NCBI GenBank assembly: GCA_031263015.1
Contig: JAISGN010000006.1
Location: 1-64,000, forward strand
Length of the DNA stretch: 64,000 nucleotides
Origin: Bacteroidales bacterium
GTDB lineage: Bacteria > Bacteroidota > Bacteroidia > Bacteroidales > P3
Direction: 5' to 3'
Shown: piece after piece, positions 24,088-34,451 of the stretch
Layout: every line of letters begins with the position of its first letter
Numbering within the stretch: position 1 is the stretch's first letter
The notes under the pieces: model-generated
The model's database searches: none
Seen by the model: only the letters and a program-made list of their open reading frames with translations
What the model was told of the DNA's origin: nothing
Position numbers and translations under genes: made by a program

Positions 24088-26415
24088 ATGCAAAGAACTA
24101 TTTTGACAATTTTAATGTCTGCTTTTATGCTTGCCAATGCTGATTTCATTCACGCCAAATCAGATAATAAAAATACCAAACCAGCGAATATTGAAGGGCA
24201 TGTGCTTGATGCCGTAACCAAAGAGCCGATTCCTTATGCCCATATCCTGATTCAGGGTACGGGAATAGGAACAACGACCGATATAAACGGCAATTTTCTC
24301 TTCCGAGACCTTAATCCAAAGGAATATACGCTGAGAATATCTTGCATAGGCTATGAAACGCAAGAAATGAAAGTAGATGTCGTAGAAGGGAAAGCAGCCC
24401 ATGCACACGTAGAACTTAAAATCACAAGCACCATCCTTAATCCTGTTGTTGTATCTGCAAATCGTAATGAAATCAATCGCAAGGAAGCACCGGTTATTGT
24501 CAATGTTCTTTCCGCTAAATCTTTTGAAACATCCAATGCAACGGACTTATCGCAGGCTCTTCCTTACCAAACGGGCGTCAGAGTGGAGTATGATTGCCAG
24601 AATTGTGGCTTTCCGCAGGTTAGAATAAATGGTTTGGAGGGTCCTTACACGCAATTGCTGATTGATTCCCGTGCAGTGATGAGTTCTTTGGCTGGAGTAT
24701 ATGGATTGGAACAGATACCGGTCAATATGATTGAGAGAATAGAGGTAGTGAAAGGCGGTTCATCGGCTCTTTTCGGCTCAAACGCCATTGCAGGCACAAT
24801 AAACATTATAACCAAAGAGCCTATAAAAAATACATTCTCTGTTTCATCGGAATTTATGTCAAGCAGTAAGGACGCATGGGGAACAAATTTCAATGCCAAT
24901 GCAGCCTTTGTTAATAAGAACAAAAGGATGGGAGCATCGTTTTATCAGACTTTTCGTAAGCGAACGCCGTTTGATGCCGATGATGACGGGTTTTCGGAGA
25001 TTGGAATGCTGGATGCACGCTCTTTTGGCACTAAATCATTCTTCAAGATTACCGAAAAAAATAAACTAACCTTTGAATACCACACCACAAGTGAAGAACG
25101 AAGAGGAGGAAATGCCTTTTCATTGCCGCCGCACGAAGCAGATATTTGCGAAATGACCCAACATAAAATTCATACTGGGGGATTAACCTATGATTTTCTT
25201 TCTCTTGACGGCAGCAATCGTTATTCCGTTTATACTTCAGGGCAATATATTAACAGGAATTCTTATTATGGTTCGCACAAAGACCCTAATGCTTACGGCA
25301 ACAGCGAAGATATTACATCCTTGTTTGGTATGCAGGGCAGCAATAAATTAAATAAATTTATATTCCTGCCTGCCGTTCTAACGTATGGAGCGGAGTTTAA
25401 TGCCAACAACCTTAACGATAATGTTATCGGCTATGATATTCATACGAAACAGAGTACGCGTGTGGTAGGAGCGTTTCTGCAATCGGAATGGACAAGTAAG
25501 CATTTCAATTTCCTTGTCGGCGGAAGATTGGATAAGCACAATCTTATAAAGAATCTTATTTTTTCTCCTCGCTTGAATGCTATGTACAAACCAAATGCAA
25601 ATATGCAGTTTCGTGCTTCTTATGGCTCCGGTTACAGACCGCCTCAGGCTTTTGATGAAGACCTTCATGTAACACAGGTTGGCGGTTTGTCTCTTCGTAC
25701 TCATCTTGCTAAGGATTTGAAACCCGAATATTCCAACAGCATAACGCTATCGGCTGATTTGTATCATAATTTCTCGCCGTTGTGGCAAGGGAATTTGCTT
25801 ATAGAAGGCTTTTTCACCGATTTGAAAGATGTTTTTGCGTTGAGGATTATTGAATATGATACGTTGGAAAACACAATGATTCAAGAGAGATACAACGCTT
25901 CGGGAGCGAGAGTAAGAGGAGTGAGCCTTACTGCCAAGATTGCCTACAAGGAAATCAACACTCTTTCCATAGGTTTCACACATCAGAGCAATAAATACAA
26001 GCATACGGAATATTGGTCAACGGATATACAAAACAGAAGCAAAACAGGAACAGACAATTTACTTAGAACACCGAATAATTATGGCTTTTTATCTTTGAAT
26101 TATCAACCTTTAACACCATTGGAGATAAATCTGACGGGAACTTATACGGGAAGAATGTACGTATCCCACTATGCAGGGTATATAGACAGCGATAGATTGG
26201 AACATACGCCTGATTTCTGGGACTTAAATCTTAATCTGTCTTATACGATTAGGATATTTAAGGATATATCGCTGAAAATAGGAGCCGGCATCAAGAATAT
26301 ATTCAACGCTTATCAGAAAGATTTTGACAAAGGTGTTGATCGCGATGCAAAATACATCTATGGACCGACACAACCTCGTACAATATTTATATCAGCAAAG
26401 ATTTTCAGCAAATAA
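24088..26415 (+). CDS. TonB-dependent outer-membrane receptor
   Basis: A 775-residue receptor: signal peptide (about 1-23), a carboxypeptidase-regulatory-like domain (about 33-115, with AVTKEPIPYAHILIQGTGIGTTTD), plug (about 125-240, with IERIEVVKGGSSALFGSNAIAGTINIITK split across its last strands) and a 22-strand barrel ending in a C-terminal aromatic-basic strand (FISAKIFSK). It imports a ligand across the outer membrane using TonB energy. It is a CirA/FecA-like stand-alone type without a SusD partner, so a metal chelate, heme or cofactor is more likely than a glycan, but the ligand cannot be told. Confidence 0.9.
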   Translation: MQRTILTILMSAFMLANADFIHAKSDNKNTKPANIEGHVLDAVTKEPIPYAHILIQGTGIGTTTDINGNFLFRDLNPKEYTLRISCIGYETQEMKVDVVEGKAAHAHVELKITSTILNPVVVSANRNEINRKEAPVIVNVLSAKSFETSNATDLSQALPYQTGVRVEYDCQNCGFPQVRINGLEGPYTQLLIDSRAVMSSLAGVYGLEQIPVNMIERIEVVKGGSSALFGSNAIAGTINIITKEPIKNTFSVSSEFMSSSKDAWGTNFNANAAFVNKNKRMGASFYQTFRKRTPFDADDDGFSEIGMLDARSFGTKSFFKITEKNKLTFEYHTTSEERRGGNAFSLPPHEADICEMTQHKIHTGGLTYDFLSLDGSNRYSVYTSGQYINRNSYYGSHKDPNAYGNSEDITSLFGMQGSNKLNKFIFLPAVLTYGAEFNANNLNDNVIGYDIHTKQSTRVVGAFLQSEWTSKHFNFLVGGRLDKHNLIKNLIFSPRLNAMYKPNANMQFRASYGSGYRPPQAFDEDLHVTQVGGLSLRTHLAKDLKPEYSNSITLSADLYHNFSPLWQGNLLIEGFFTDLKDVFALRIIEYDTLENTMIQERYNASGARVRGVSLTAKIAYKEINTLSIGFTHQSNKYKHTEYWSTDIQNRSKTGTDNLLRTPNNYGFLSLNYQPLTPLEINLTGTYTGRMYVSHYAGYIDSDRLEHTPDFWDLNLNLSYTIRIFKDISLKIGAGIKNIFNAYQKDFDKGVDRDAKYIYGPTQPRTIFISAKIFSK

Positions 26416-26477
26416 ATGCTGCTTTCATCTTGCTAAAACGAAGATTCGTCAGCCTGAAACTTGATATTAGTTCATCT

Positions 26478-27287
26478 CTAAACAGGTATGCTGAAATCTC
26501 TCAAAGCATCATTGAGAGAAGTCTTTTTATCGGTTGAATCCTTACGCTTTCCGATTATCAAAGCGCAATTAACGTTGTAATTGCCCGCTGGAAATGATTT
26601 ACTGAAACTGCCGGGTATTACAACGGAATTTGCAGGCACGATACCTTTATATTCTATGGGTTCGCTGCCGCTAACATCTATTATTTTTGTTGATTGAGTT
26701 ATTGTGGTATTTGCTCCTAAGACCGCTCCCTCACATACTCTCACTCCCTCCACAACAATACAGCGTGAGCCGATAAAACAATTGTCTTCTATGATAACGG
26801 GTTCTGCCATCACAGGTTCTAACACGCCGCCGATGCCTACACCTCCGCTCAAATGGACATGCTTTCCGATTTGAGCACAAGAGCCGACTGTTGCCCAAGT
26901 ATCAACCATAGTGCCTTCATCTACGTATGCCCCTATATTAATATATGAAGGCATCACCACAACGCTTCGCTGCACAAAACTGCCATAGCGTATAAATGCA
27001 GGCGGAACAACCCTTATGCCAAGCGTTTCAAAGTCTTGTTTAAGCGGTATCTTATCATAAAATTCAAAGTCGCCGAATCGCATTGTCTTCATCTTGCAAA
27101 GTGAGAAATAAAGCAAGATTGCCTGCTTTGCCCATTGATTTACTTGCCATATATCGCCGTTTCGCTCCGCTATTCTCACAATCCCTTTGTCCAAGTCGTC
27201 TATCGTGTCTTTTATTGTTTGAATAACGTTTGACTCTTTCAGCCTTTCCTTATTATGAAAGGCTGTATTAATGATTTCTTCTCTCAT
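26478..27287 (-). CDS. dapD: 2,3,4,5-tetrahydropyridine-2,6-dicarboxylate N-succinyltransferase
   Basis: A 269-residue hexapeptide-repeat acyltransferase close to the usual 270-275 residues. After a helical N-terminal domain with RIAERNGDIWQVN, the left-handed beta-helix runs through PSYINIGAYVDEGTMVDTWA, GSCAQIGKHVHLSGGVGIGG and ENCFIGSRCIVVEG-like turns, all typical of DapD. It succinylates tetrahydrodipicolinate in the lysine/meso-diaminopimelate pathway needed for peptidoglycan. It converges with the TonB receptor gene. Confidence 0.95.
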   Translation of the reverse strand: MREEIINTAFHNKERLKESNVIQTIKDTIDDLDKGIVRIAERNGDIWQVNQWAKQAILLYFSLCKMKTMRFGDFEFYDKIPLKQDFETLGIRVVPPAFIRYGSFVQRSVVVMPSYINIGAYVDEGTMVDTWATVGSCAQIGKHVHLSGGVGIGGVLEPVMAEPVIIEDNCFIGSRCIVVEGVRVCEGAVLGANTTITQSTKIIDVSGSEPIEYKGIVPANSVVIPGSFSKSFPAGNYNVNCALIIGKRKDSTDKKTSLNDALRDFSIPV

Positions 27288-27307
27288 TTTATTTAATTTT
27301 TATCTGA

Positions 27308-27315
27308 CAAAATTA
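27308..27315 (-). promoter_or_regulatory. Promoter -7 box of dapD
   Basis: TAATTTTG on the minus strand, 20 bases before the start at 27287. Confidence 0.55.
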
Positions 27316-27399
27316 GCACTAAATAATAGAACAACGGAGCAAAGTAAGATTTTTCTTGTTTTTTTGCTGCGAAATGAATTTTGTATTGAAAAAAAGTTG

Positions 27400-27407
27400 T
27401 AAGTTTG
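27400..27407 (+). promoter_or_regulatory. Promoter -7 box of the first T9SS cargo gene
   Basis: TAAGTTTG, with TTTTG ending at 27383. The leader to 27459 is about 45 bases. Confidence 0.55.
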
Positions 27408-27458
27408 CATTCTGAAATTTTAATTAAATAAAATAATAAACAAACAAAACAAATTATC

Positions 27459-28283
27459 ATGAAGAAAATTATTCTTTCAGTCCTTGCAATAGGACTAACG
27501 ATGGGCGTTTTCGCTCAAAATGTATTATTAGAACAAAATTTTGAATCAAATTCTACATTAGCCGGTTGGATGACTGCGGATGTAGATGGAGATGAAAACG
27601 GTTGGGGTTTCGCAGATACTACAACTGGGCTTTCTGCTCACAATAATAGTAATGCTTGTGTGTTTTCATTATCTTATGATAATGCTACACAAAGGGCTCT
27701 AACTCCTAACAATTATCTTATTTCAACATCTGTAGCCGTTCCTGCTAATGGAGCAACTCTTACTTATTGGGTTGCAGGACAAGATCCAGATTATTATGCA
27801 GAACATTTGCAAGTGAAAATTTCTACGGCTGCGTCTGTAACAACAACAGGAGATTTTACTGATGTTGTGGATGACTATACTTTGGCAAGTGTGGATTGGA
27901 CAGAAAGAACAGTTGATTTATCTAATTATGCAGGACAAACTATTTTTATTGCTTTTATTCATAATGAATGTACAGACCAGTTCGTATTAAAATTAGATGA
28001 CGTTAAAGTTGTTTCTGGTGCGACTAATTCTTTATATAGTGCAATAAATAATGGTGTTGAGATTACCTCTTATCCTAATCCAGCGAATGACAATTTAACA
28101 TTAACTACGTCTGAAAAGATGCAAAGAGTAGAACTTATCAATGTAATAGGACAACAAGTTTATGTTGCAACCCCTAATACAACTACTACAACTATTAATG
28201 TTAATGAATTCTCAAGAGGAAATTATATTGCTAGAATATATACTGAGAATGGCATAGCAGTAAAGAAAATAATTTTAGATTAA
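27459..28283 (+). CDS. Secreted adhesin-like protein with T9SS type A sorting domain
   Basis: A 274-residue protein: signal peptide (1-19, GVFAQ), a choice-of-anchor J/cleaved-adhesin type jelly-roll (about 20-185; typical blocks EQNFESNSTLAGWMT, NNYLISTSVAVPANGATLTY and FIAFIHN) and a C-terminal T9SS type A sorting domain (about 200-274: SYPNPANDNLTL, VELINVIGQQVY, GNYIARIYTENG). It is therefore exported across the outer membrane by the type IX system and probably anchored. The jelly-roll resembles carbohydrate-binding modules. A strong terminator separates it from the next cargo gene. Confidence 0.88.
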   Translation: MKKIILSVLAIGLTMGVFAQNVLLEQNFESNSTLAGWMTADVDGDENGWGFADTTTGLSAHNNSNACVFSLSYDNATQRALTPNNYLISTSVAVPANGATLTYWVAGQDPDYYAEHLQVKISTAASVTTTGDFTDVVDDYTLASVDWTERTVDLSNYAGQTIFIAFIHNECTDQFVLKLDDVKVVSGATNSLYSAINNGVEITSYPNPANDNLTLTTSEKMQRVELINVIGQQVYVATPNTTTTTINVNEFSRGNYIARIYTENGIAVKKIILD

Positions 28284-28291
28284 AATTCTAA

Positions 28292-28328
28292 AAAGAGCGA
28301 AGGCGGCAAAGCCGCCTTCGCTCTTTTA
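28292..28328 (+). terminator. Strong rho-independent terminator
   Basis: A perfect 17-bp stem (AAAAGAGCGAAGGCGGC at 28292-28308 with its complement at 28312-28328) around an AAA loop. It is symmetrical with A- and T-rich ends, so it could work on both strands. Confidence 0.92.
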
Positions 28329-28372
28329 CATGTAAAAGAATTTTTAAATATTAAAAAATACACAAATTTATA

Positions 28373-30214
28373 ATGAAGAAATTTTTATTAGTAGTATTGG
28401 CTCTTATGCCAATGATGTCGTTTGGACAACAAGTCAAGTATTTTGAAAGTGATAAAATAACTCTAACAGACGATTCTCATCTTGAAGCAGAGAATAGAAA
28501 AATTGCAGTTAAAAACGCTGATACGGCTATTGTGCTTACACAACTAGAGGATTCCTTTATCTACAAAATCTACAAATTCTATATGTTCAGAATGGGACTA
28601 GAACCCTCTATAAGTGATTATCCAGACCTGCCAGAACTACCAATACTAGGACCAATAACAGGCATGAAAAAAATTAGTCCTCTACAACCATTCCCTCCAA
28701 CACCTAAACAAGTGAAGACAGCTTATGTTAGGGGCTACAAATCTATTAATGACCTAAAAGTTTTAGGAGATTGGGTTTATTTCTGTGGTACAAAAACATT
28801 AAATGGAGTTGATAAAGGATTTATTACTCGCATAAATATCTCAACTTTGTTCAATAATGCAGCAATAGGTTTGCCACTAGATTATGTTTATGATCCTACA
28901 ACTTCCGATTTAGGAAAAATACGAGAGCACTTACTCAAGGCTTCACATTATCAAGCTGTGATTATTAGTGAAGTAACAGCTATAAATCACTTAGCCATCT
29001 ATGAAGATGCAGCAGGAACAAATGTTGTAGGAGTAGGACTCAATCAAAGTAATGTTGATCACATTGTTAGATTTGTTGTGCAGCCACAGATAGTTGGAAA
29101 CCTTTTTCGTACTGGCAATTGTATTACTTCTGCTAATTATGATATAGCTGCTCTGCCTTCAGACAGCATCACTTCTTTGATTGTAACGGATAATTATATT
29201 GCAACTGTGGGTGATAATAATGATACAGATACAGATTATTCATTTGTAGTTAGAAAATTCCCCAAAACAAATCTTAATTTAAATGTTGCCAAGAATTATA
29301 TAATTACTAATTCTCTTATGTATAATTCCTCCGCCTTCCACCGGCTATCTCTTGCAAATACGGAAGAAGATAATATTGTGGTACATATAGATTATTATGA
29401 TCCGGGACTGATGTTACCAAATCCTCCTCCTTACTATCCGGACTTCGAATTATTTTACAGAATAGATTTGGCAACATCAGATATGCAAAGTTTAGTTCCG
29501 TTAAGAATGACTCGTGTTCAGAATTTTATTAGTGAACTTGTAAGCGATCATAACGGAACGTTGTTTGCAACAAAAGGCCCATCTATATTACGTATAAACA
29601 ATATCAATGCTAATCCGACACAGGCAATATTATATGATCAGTTTGATCACCATGTTAATGATATTGATTTTAGTGATGGTGTCATTCAGTCGCTCGGCTA
29701 TGCCACTTGGTATCCCAACTACCCTGCTGATTGTAATCCTAATATATATGTGGATAGGAAAGACATTAACCGCAATCCTACTGCAAGCGATGCTTGCTGG
29801 ACAGATTCTACTTTGCCTATTCTTACTTATACTTTGCCAACGATTAGCAATCTTGATCCTGTTACATTTTCAACAAATACGCCATCACTTTATCCAACTC
29901 CTTTGCATGATACTACAACATTGACTCCTTCACTATCGTGTATCGCTTATGAGCAAGCAAGCAAATCAGCAATGCAGCAATTGGCAGACGAAATTTCTTT
30001 GTATCCTAACCCTGCACACAATAATATTGAAATCGTATCACCAAATGAAATAAATATGATTGAAATATATAATGTTATGGGACAAAAAGTATATCAAATA
30101 GCAGTTGGTAGTGTTAAAACCAACATTGATATCAGTGCTTTGAAGAAAGGTAATTATATTGTTAAGATATATACGAACGAAGAGGCAATAAGCAAGAAAT
30201 TGATTGTGAATTAA
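28373..30214 (+). CDS. Secreted protein of unknown function with T9SS type A sorting domain
   Basis: A 613-residue protein: signal peptide (1-18, MMSFGQQ), a Pro-rich stretch around residues 80-115 (PELPILGPITG, LQPFPPTPKQ), a central region that reads like a beta-propeller with regularly spaced short repeats, and a T9SS type A domain at the C-terminus (SLYPNPAHNNIEIVS, IEIYNVMGQKVYQI, GNYIVKIYTNEE). Surface export by type IX secretion follows from the domain. The central part matches no family I know. A second cargo gene follows the first with its own start and terminator. Confidence 0.8.
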   Translation: MKKFLLVVLALMPMMSFGQQVKYFESDKITLTDDSHLEAENRKIAVKNADTAIVLTQLEDSFIYKIYKFYMFRMGLEPSISDYPDLPELPILGPITGMKKISPLQPFPPTPKQVKTAYVRGYKSINDLKVLGDWVYFCGTKTLNGVDKGFITRINISTLFNNAAIGLPLDYVYDPTTSDLGKIREHLLKASHYQAVIISEVTAINHLAIYEDAAGTNVVGVGLNQSNVDHIVRFVVQPQIVGNLFRTGNCITSANYDIAALPSDSITSLIVTDNYIATVGDNNDTDTDYSFVVRKFPKTNLNLNVAKNYIITNSLMYNSSAFHRLSLANTEEDNIVVHIDYYDPGLMLPNPPPYYPDFELFYRIDLATSDMQSLVPLRMTRVQNFISELVSDHNGTLFATKGPSILRINNINANPTQAILYDQFDHHVNDIDFSDGVIQSLGYATWYPNYPADCNPNIYVDRKDINRNPTASDACWTDSTLPILTYTLPTISNLDPVTFSTNTPSLYPTPLHDTTTLTPSLSCIAYEQASKSAMQQLADEISLYPNPAHNNIEIVSPNEINMIEIYNVMGQKVYQIAVGSVKTNIDISALKKGNYIVKIYTNEEAISKKLIVN

Positions 30215-30233
30215 ACTTGCAAAACAACAACAA

Positions 30234-30266
30234 AAAAGAGTGCTGTCATTAAGGCAGCACTCTTTT
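30234..30266 (+). terminator. Rho-independent terminator
   Basis: AAAAGAGTGCTG (30234-30245) pairs with CAGCACTCTTTT (30255-30266) across a 9-base loop. Because of its symmetry it also suits thrS on the other strand, which ends at 30286. Confidence 0.88.
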
Positions 30267-30285
30267 CTTTTGTTGTAGTATTTTA

Positions 30286-32232
30286 TTACTTGCTTTGACC
30301 TAATTCTAATGCGATTTCATTATTCACTAAGGCTGCAAAATCCGCCAAAGGCATTGTTCCCAAATCGCCTTCGCCGTGTTTGCGAACAGAAACCAAACCT
30401 TGCGATTCTTCTTTCTCGCCGACAATGAGCATATAAGGAACTTTTGATACTTCGGCATCACGTATCTTCTTACCAGTCTTTTCATTCCTCTCATCAATAG
30501 AACCTCTCAAATCATACTTTGCTAATGAGGCAAGAACATTATGCGAATACTGTTCATATTTCTCACTTATCGGTAAAACAATGAACTGTTCGGGCGTGAG
30601 CCAAAGAGGAAATATTCCTGCCGTATGTTCAATCAACACAGCCACAAATCGTTCCATAGAACCAAAAGGTGCTCTGTGAATCATAATAGGGCGATGTTTC
30701 TGATTGTCTGCTCCGATGTATTCAAGATTAAAGCGTTCGGGTAGATTGTAATCAACCTGTATTGTACCGAGTTGCCATTTGCGTCCGATAGCATCTTTAA
30801 CCATAAAATCAAGTTTAGGTCCGTAAAAAGCAGCCTCGCCTATCTCGGTTATGGTGTTAAGTCCCCGTTCTGCCGATGCTTCAATGATTGCCTGCTGAGC
30901 CTTTTCCCATATTTCGTCCGAGCCTATGTATTTTTCCTTGTTTGATGGGTCTCGCAGGGATATTTGTGCGGTGAAATTATCAAACTTTAAGGTTTTGAAG
31001 ATGTAAAGCACGATGTCAATAACCTTGCAAAATTCATCTTTCAACTGCTCAGGCGTGCAAAAGATATGAGCATCGTCCTGAGTAAATGACCGCACGCGCG
31101 TCAAGCCATGCAGTTCCCCGCTCTGCTCATAGCGATAGACCGTACCGAATTCTGCATATCTGACCGGCAAATCTTTATAGGAATGCGGCTTTGCTTTGTA
31201 TATCTCAATGTGATGAGGACAATTCATCGGCTTAAGCATATATTCTTCGCCCTCATAAGGAGTGGTTATCGTGCGAAAAGAATCCTGTCCGTATTTCTGA
31301 TAATGCCCCGAAGTCTTGTAAAGTTCCACGTTGCCGATATGAGGAGTTATCACCTGCTCATAGCCGTAATCCCGCTGCACTTTGCGTAAAAATTGCTCCA
31401 ATCTTGCTCTTAATTCCGCTCCTTTGGGCAACCACAACGGCAATCCCTGACCTACTGTTTGTGAAAAGGTGAATAATTCCAATTCTTTGCCCAATTTTCG
31501 GTGGTCTCTTTTCTTTGCTTCCTCCAACAGGGCAAGATATTCGGTCAAATCCTTCTGTTTTGGAAATGTTATAGCGTATAATCGGGTTAATTGCTTGCGT
31601 TTCTCATCTCCTCTCCAATAAGCACCGGCAAGAGACAGGATTTTGATAGCCTTTATCGGCGAAAAATCCGTCAGATGCGGTCCCTTGCAAAGGTCAATAA
31701 AGTTTCCCGACTCATAGAACGTTATTGTGCCGTCCTGCAATTCGTTTATAAGTTCCACTTTGTAGGTTTCGCCGCGCTGGGAGAAGTATTTCAATGCCTC
31801 ATCCTTGCTTACATCCTTACGAACAATCTTTATATCGCTCTTAACCAACTCCTGCATCTTTGCTTCTATGGCAGGAAAATCCTCACTTGACAAAACAGTG
31901 CCTTCACCGAAGTCTATATCATAATAAAATCCGTTTTCAATCGCAGGACCTATGCCAAACTTGGCGTGAGGATACAAAGCCTGAACGGCAGCCGCCATTA
32001 AATGAGCAGACGAGTGCCAAAACGTATGCTTACCTTCGGCATCATTCCACGTATGCAGTTTTATATTGCAGTCCTGTGTTATTTCCCTGTTCAAATCCCA
32101 CACCTGGTCATTGACACTTGCGGCAAGACAGTTGCGAGCCAGCCCTTCGCTAATGCTTTTTGCCACATCAAGAGCGGTAATCGGGCTTTCAAATTCTTTA
32201 ACCGAGTTATCGGGTAATGTTATCTTTATCAT
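30286..32232 (-). CDS. thrS: Threonyl-tRNA synthetase
   Basis: A 648-residue class II synthetase: TGS domain ([14 protein letters not shown], about 1-62), editing domain with [11 protein letters not shown] and IENGFYYD, catalytic core with motif 2 region [14 protein letters not shown] and motif 3 [13 protein letters not shown], and an anticodon-binding domain (about 545-640). It charges tRNA-Thr. The frame stays open upstream to 32466, but those residues are translated repeat-array DNA. A promoter box at 32263-32270 and the TGS domain fix the start at 32232. Confidence 0.96.
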   Translation of the reverse strand: MIKITLPDNSVKEFESPITALDVAKSISEGLARNCLAASVNDQVWDLNREITQDCNIKLHTWNDAEGKHTFWHSSAHLMAAAVQALYPHAKFGIGPAIENGFYYDIDFGEGTVLSSEDFPAIEAKMQELVKSDIKIVRKDVSKDEALKYFSQRGETYKVELINELQDGTITFYESGNFIDLCKGPHLTDFSPIKAIKILSLAGAYWRGDEKRKQLTRLYAITFPKQKDLTEYLALLEEAKKRDHRKLGKELELFTFSQTVGQGLPLWLPKGAELRARLEQFLRKVQRDYGYEQVITPHIGNVELYKTSGHYQKYGQDSFRTITTPYEGEEYMLKPMNCPHHIEIYKAKPHSYKDLPVRYAEFGTVYRYEQSGELHGLTRVRSFTQDDAHIFCTPEQLKDEFCKVIDIVLYIFKTLKFDNFTAQISLRDPSNKEKYIGSDEIWEKAQQAIIEASAERGLNTITEIGEAAFYGPKLDFMVKDAIGRKWQLGTIQVDYNLPERFNLEYIGADNQKHRPIMIHRAPFGSMERFVAVLIEHTAGIFPLWLTPEQFIVLPISEKYEQYSHNVLASLAKYDLRGSIDERNEKTGKKIRDAEVSKVPYMLIVGEKEESQGLVSVRKHGEGDLGTMPLADFAALVNNEIALELGQSK

Positions 32233-32262
32233 ATTAAAATGTTTTCCTTTAAAATTACCCTG

Positions 32263-32270
32263 CAAAGGTA
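32263..32270 (-). promoter_or_regulatory. Promoter -7 box of thrS
   Basis: TACCTTTG on the minus strand, 30 bases before the start at 32232. It lies between the repeat array and the gene and decides the start. Confidence 0.6.
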
Positions 32271-32283
32271 CAATATTTCTTCC

Positions 32284-32470
32284 AAACGCTGTTTGGGTGC
32301 GTGTCGCACTGACATTATTTTTACAAAACGCCGTTTGGGTGCGTGCCGCACTGACAATATTTTTATAAAAGGCTGTTTGATGAAAATGAAACGGCGTTTT
32401 AGAAAAATAAAAGGCTGATTCATTTTCACGAAACAGCCTTTCGTTTAGTGCATGTCTGATAGGCACGCAC
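32284..32470. repeat. 21-bp lattice array, locus 5, with in-register hairpins
   Basis: Cores at 32284 (AAACGCTGTTT), 32326 (AAACGCCGTTT), 32368 (AAAGGCTGTTT), 32389 (AAACGGCGTTT), 32410 (AAAGGCTGATT) and 32431 (AAACAGCCTTT). The two 42-bp steps each contain a hairpin copy, at 32297-32316 and 32339-32358 (the second with GTGCGTGCCGCAC). A decayed copy in the opposite direction occupies 32452-32470. Every element stays on the same 21-bp grid. Confidence 0.93.
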
Positions 32471-32496
32471 TAATACGCAATTATACTATTGTTAAA

Positions 32497-32937
32497 TTAG
32501 TTCTTAGGATTTTCCTGTGCGGGTTCGTCAAATTTAGGCATAGTGCTCATATCACCAACGCCGAAAGGAGATTCATAAGAGTTCTTTTTGTAATTACGAT
32601 AGAAGCCTCTAACGGACGTATCGCCGGGTTCAAAACTATGAGAGAACTCACCGCTGTAACCATCTCTGCAATCAACAGCCATAGACAGGAAATAAATATC
32701 GCCATTGCTGCCTCTGATGACGTCAAAGTTGGTAAAACGTATCTTGGAATGCTGAATTATTTTTTTGCGAATATCAAATAATTCTTTGTCTGTTGTTTTT
32801 GCCGTTATGCAAACGGCGACATAATCCTTTCCGATAGTGATTGGCGGAATTGTTGTCGGACTTTGTGCGATTTGCTTCTGATTTGAACATCCGTAAAAGC
32901 AAAGAATAATTGTAATTAAAGCAAGTATTTTTTTCAT
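32497..32937 (-). CDS. Small lipoprotein of unknown function
   Basis: A 146-residue protein with signal peptide and lipobox LCFYGC (Cys17 from the chosen start). The ATG at 32937 (MKKILALI) gives a normal lipoprotein signal; a frame open eight codons further upstream does not. The mature part (DYVAVCITAKTTDKELFDIR; VDCRDGYSGEFSHSFEPGD) matches no family I know. It is minus-strand and stands apart from thrS by the repeat array. Confidence 0.7.
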   Translation of the reverse strand: MKKILALITIILCFYGCSNQKQIAQSPTTIPPITIGKDYVAVCITAKTTDKELFDIRKKIIQHSKIRFTNFDVIRGSNGDIYFLSMAVDCRDGYSGEFSHSFEPGDTSVRGFYRNYKKNSYESPFGVGDMSTMPKFDEPAQENPKN

Positions 32938-33028
32938 ATAACAAGGTTTTAGAAAGTGCAAATCTACAAATATTTTGGCAGATGCGAAAAAAAAGCAGGT
33001 CTTTTAGGCAACTTGTGATAAAAATTAG

Positions 33029-33036
33029 TATTTTTG
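33029..33036 (+). promoter_or_regulatory. Promoter -7 box of lpxC/fabZ-lpxA
   Basis: TATTTTTG, 16 bases before the ATG at 33053. Confidence 0.55.
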
Positions 33037-33052
33037 CACTATTGAATTAGCG

Positions 33053-34441
33053 ATGGAAAGACAGAGAACACTACAAAAAGATATTAGAATAAAGGGTAAG
33101 GGGTTGCATACGGGACAAGAGATAAATCTTTGTTTGAAACCTGCCGCTGCAAACTTCGGAATAAAATTCAGAAGGGTTGATTTGGCAGAACAACCTCTTG
33201 TTGCTGCTTTGGCGACTAATGTTACCGAAACCGCAAGAGGCACTGTAATTGAACAAAACGGAGCAAAGGTATCAACGATTGAGCATTTGCTTTCAGCCTT
33301 GTTTGCGATGAGAATAGACAATGTTGAGATTGAGGTTGATGGAGCAGAGGTTCCGATTTTGAACGGCAGTTCCGATATGTGGATAGAGGCGATTGAGAGT
33401 TGCGGAATCAAAGAACTGGACGCCGATGCAAAGGTTTATGAGATTAAAAACCCGATTCGTTATAGTGATGCTGAGAACGATATTGACCTTTTGGCATTGC
33501 CTTATGACGGATTCAAGGTTAGCCTTCTTATTGACTTCAAAACGGAGGTTATAGGGACGCAATATGCCGAATTAAGCAGCCTTAACGATTATAAAAGCGA
33601 GATAGCATCTTCACGGACGTTTGTTCTGTTGAGCGAGATTGAAGGATTGTTGGAGCATAACCTTATAAAAGGCGGAGATTTGGACAATGCAATGATTTTT
33701 GTGGATAAACCGCTAAGTCCGGAGCAAAAGGCACATTTATCAAATCTGTTTAACAAAGAAGCAAACGACATAAAGATGGAACATGGTGTGCTTAACAATG
33801 TGCAGAAACACTTTGATAATGAACCGGCACGTCATAAACTTTTGGATTTTGTAGGAGATATTTCGCTAATCGGACGACATATTAAAGGAGAATTTATCAT
33901 CAAGCGACCTGGACATCGTTCCAATGTCGCATTTGCAAACAAAATAATAAAGACTATTATGGAAGACGCAAAGAAAGCACCAATTTACGACCCTAATACA
34001 GAGCCTGTGTATGATATAAACCAGATTAAGGCTTTGCTTCCGCACAGACATCCGTTCCTTTTGATAGATAAAATTATTGAAGTGGGCGATGATTATGTTG
34101 TAGGGTTGAAAAACGTAACCGGTAATGAGGATTTTTTCAACGGACACTTCCCAAAAGAACCCGTAATGCCTGGAGTATTGATTGTGGAAGCACTCGGACA
34201 GACAGGAGGTATGCTTGCACTGAAAGATATTAAGGAACCTGAAAATTATAGTACGTATTTTATGAAGTTTGAGGAGGTAAAATTTCGCAATAAGGTAGTT
34301 CCGGGCGATACACTCTTGCTAAAACTTCATCTTATAGAGCCAATAAGACGCGGAATCGTCAAAATGCAAGGCACAGCCTATGTTGGAAATCGTGTTGTTG
34401 TGGAAGCAACGTTGATGGCACAAGTTGCAAAGAACAAATAA
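33053..34441 (+). CDS. lpxC/fabZ: Bifunctional LpxC/FabZ: UDP-3-O-acyl-GlcNAc deacetylase and 3-hydroxyacyl-ACP dehydratase
   Basis: A 462-residue fusion characteristic of Bacteroidota. Residues 1-305 are LpxC, the zinc deacetylase that commits lipid A synthesis: TIEHLLSALFAM has the first zinc histidine and HKLLDFVGDISLIG the later His/Asp pair. Residues about 320-462 are FabZ with LLPHRHPFLLID and GHFPKEPVMPGVLIVEALGQ, holding the catalytic His and Glu, which dehydrates beta-hydroxyacyl-ACP for fatty acid elongation. One chain thus balances lipid A and fatty acid flux. lpxA follows directly. Confidence 0.97.
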   Translation: MERQRTLQKDIRIKGKGLHTGQEINLCLKPAAANFGIKFRRVDLAEQPLVAALATNVTETARGTVIEQNGAKVSTIEHLLSALFAMRIDNVEIEVDGAEVPILNGSSDMWIEAIESCGIKELDADAKVYEIKNPIRYSDAENDIDLLALPYDGFKVSLLIDFKTEVIGTQYAELSSLNDYKSEIASSRTFVLLSEIEGLLEHNLIKGGDLDNAMIFVDKPLSPEQKAHLSNLFNKEANDIKMEHGVLNNVQKHFDNEPARHKLLDFVGDISLIGRHIKGEFIIKRPGHRSNVAFANKIIKTIMEDAKKAPIYDPNTEPVYDINQIKALLPHRHPFLLIDKIIEVGDDYVVGLKNVTGNEDFFNGHFPKEPVMPGVLIVEALGQTGGMLALKDIKEPENYSTYFMKFEEVKFRNKVVPGDTLLLKLHLIEPIRRGIVKMQGTAYVGNRVVVEATLMAQVAKNK

Positions 34442-34451
34442 AAGAAAAGAA

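Noticed and set aside
32233..32466. N-terminal extension of thrS (MPIRHAL...)
   Set aside because: It is translated repeat DNA, lies upstream of the promoter box at 32263-32270 and precedes a complete TGS domain.
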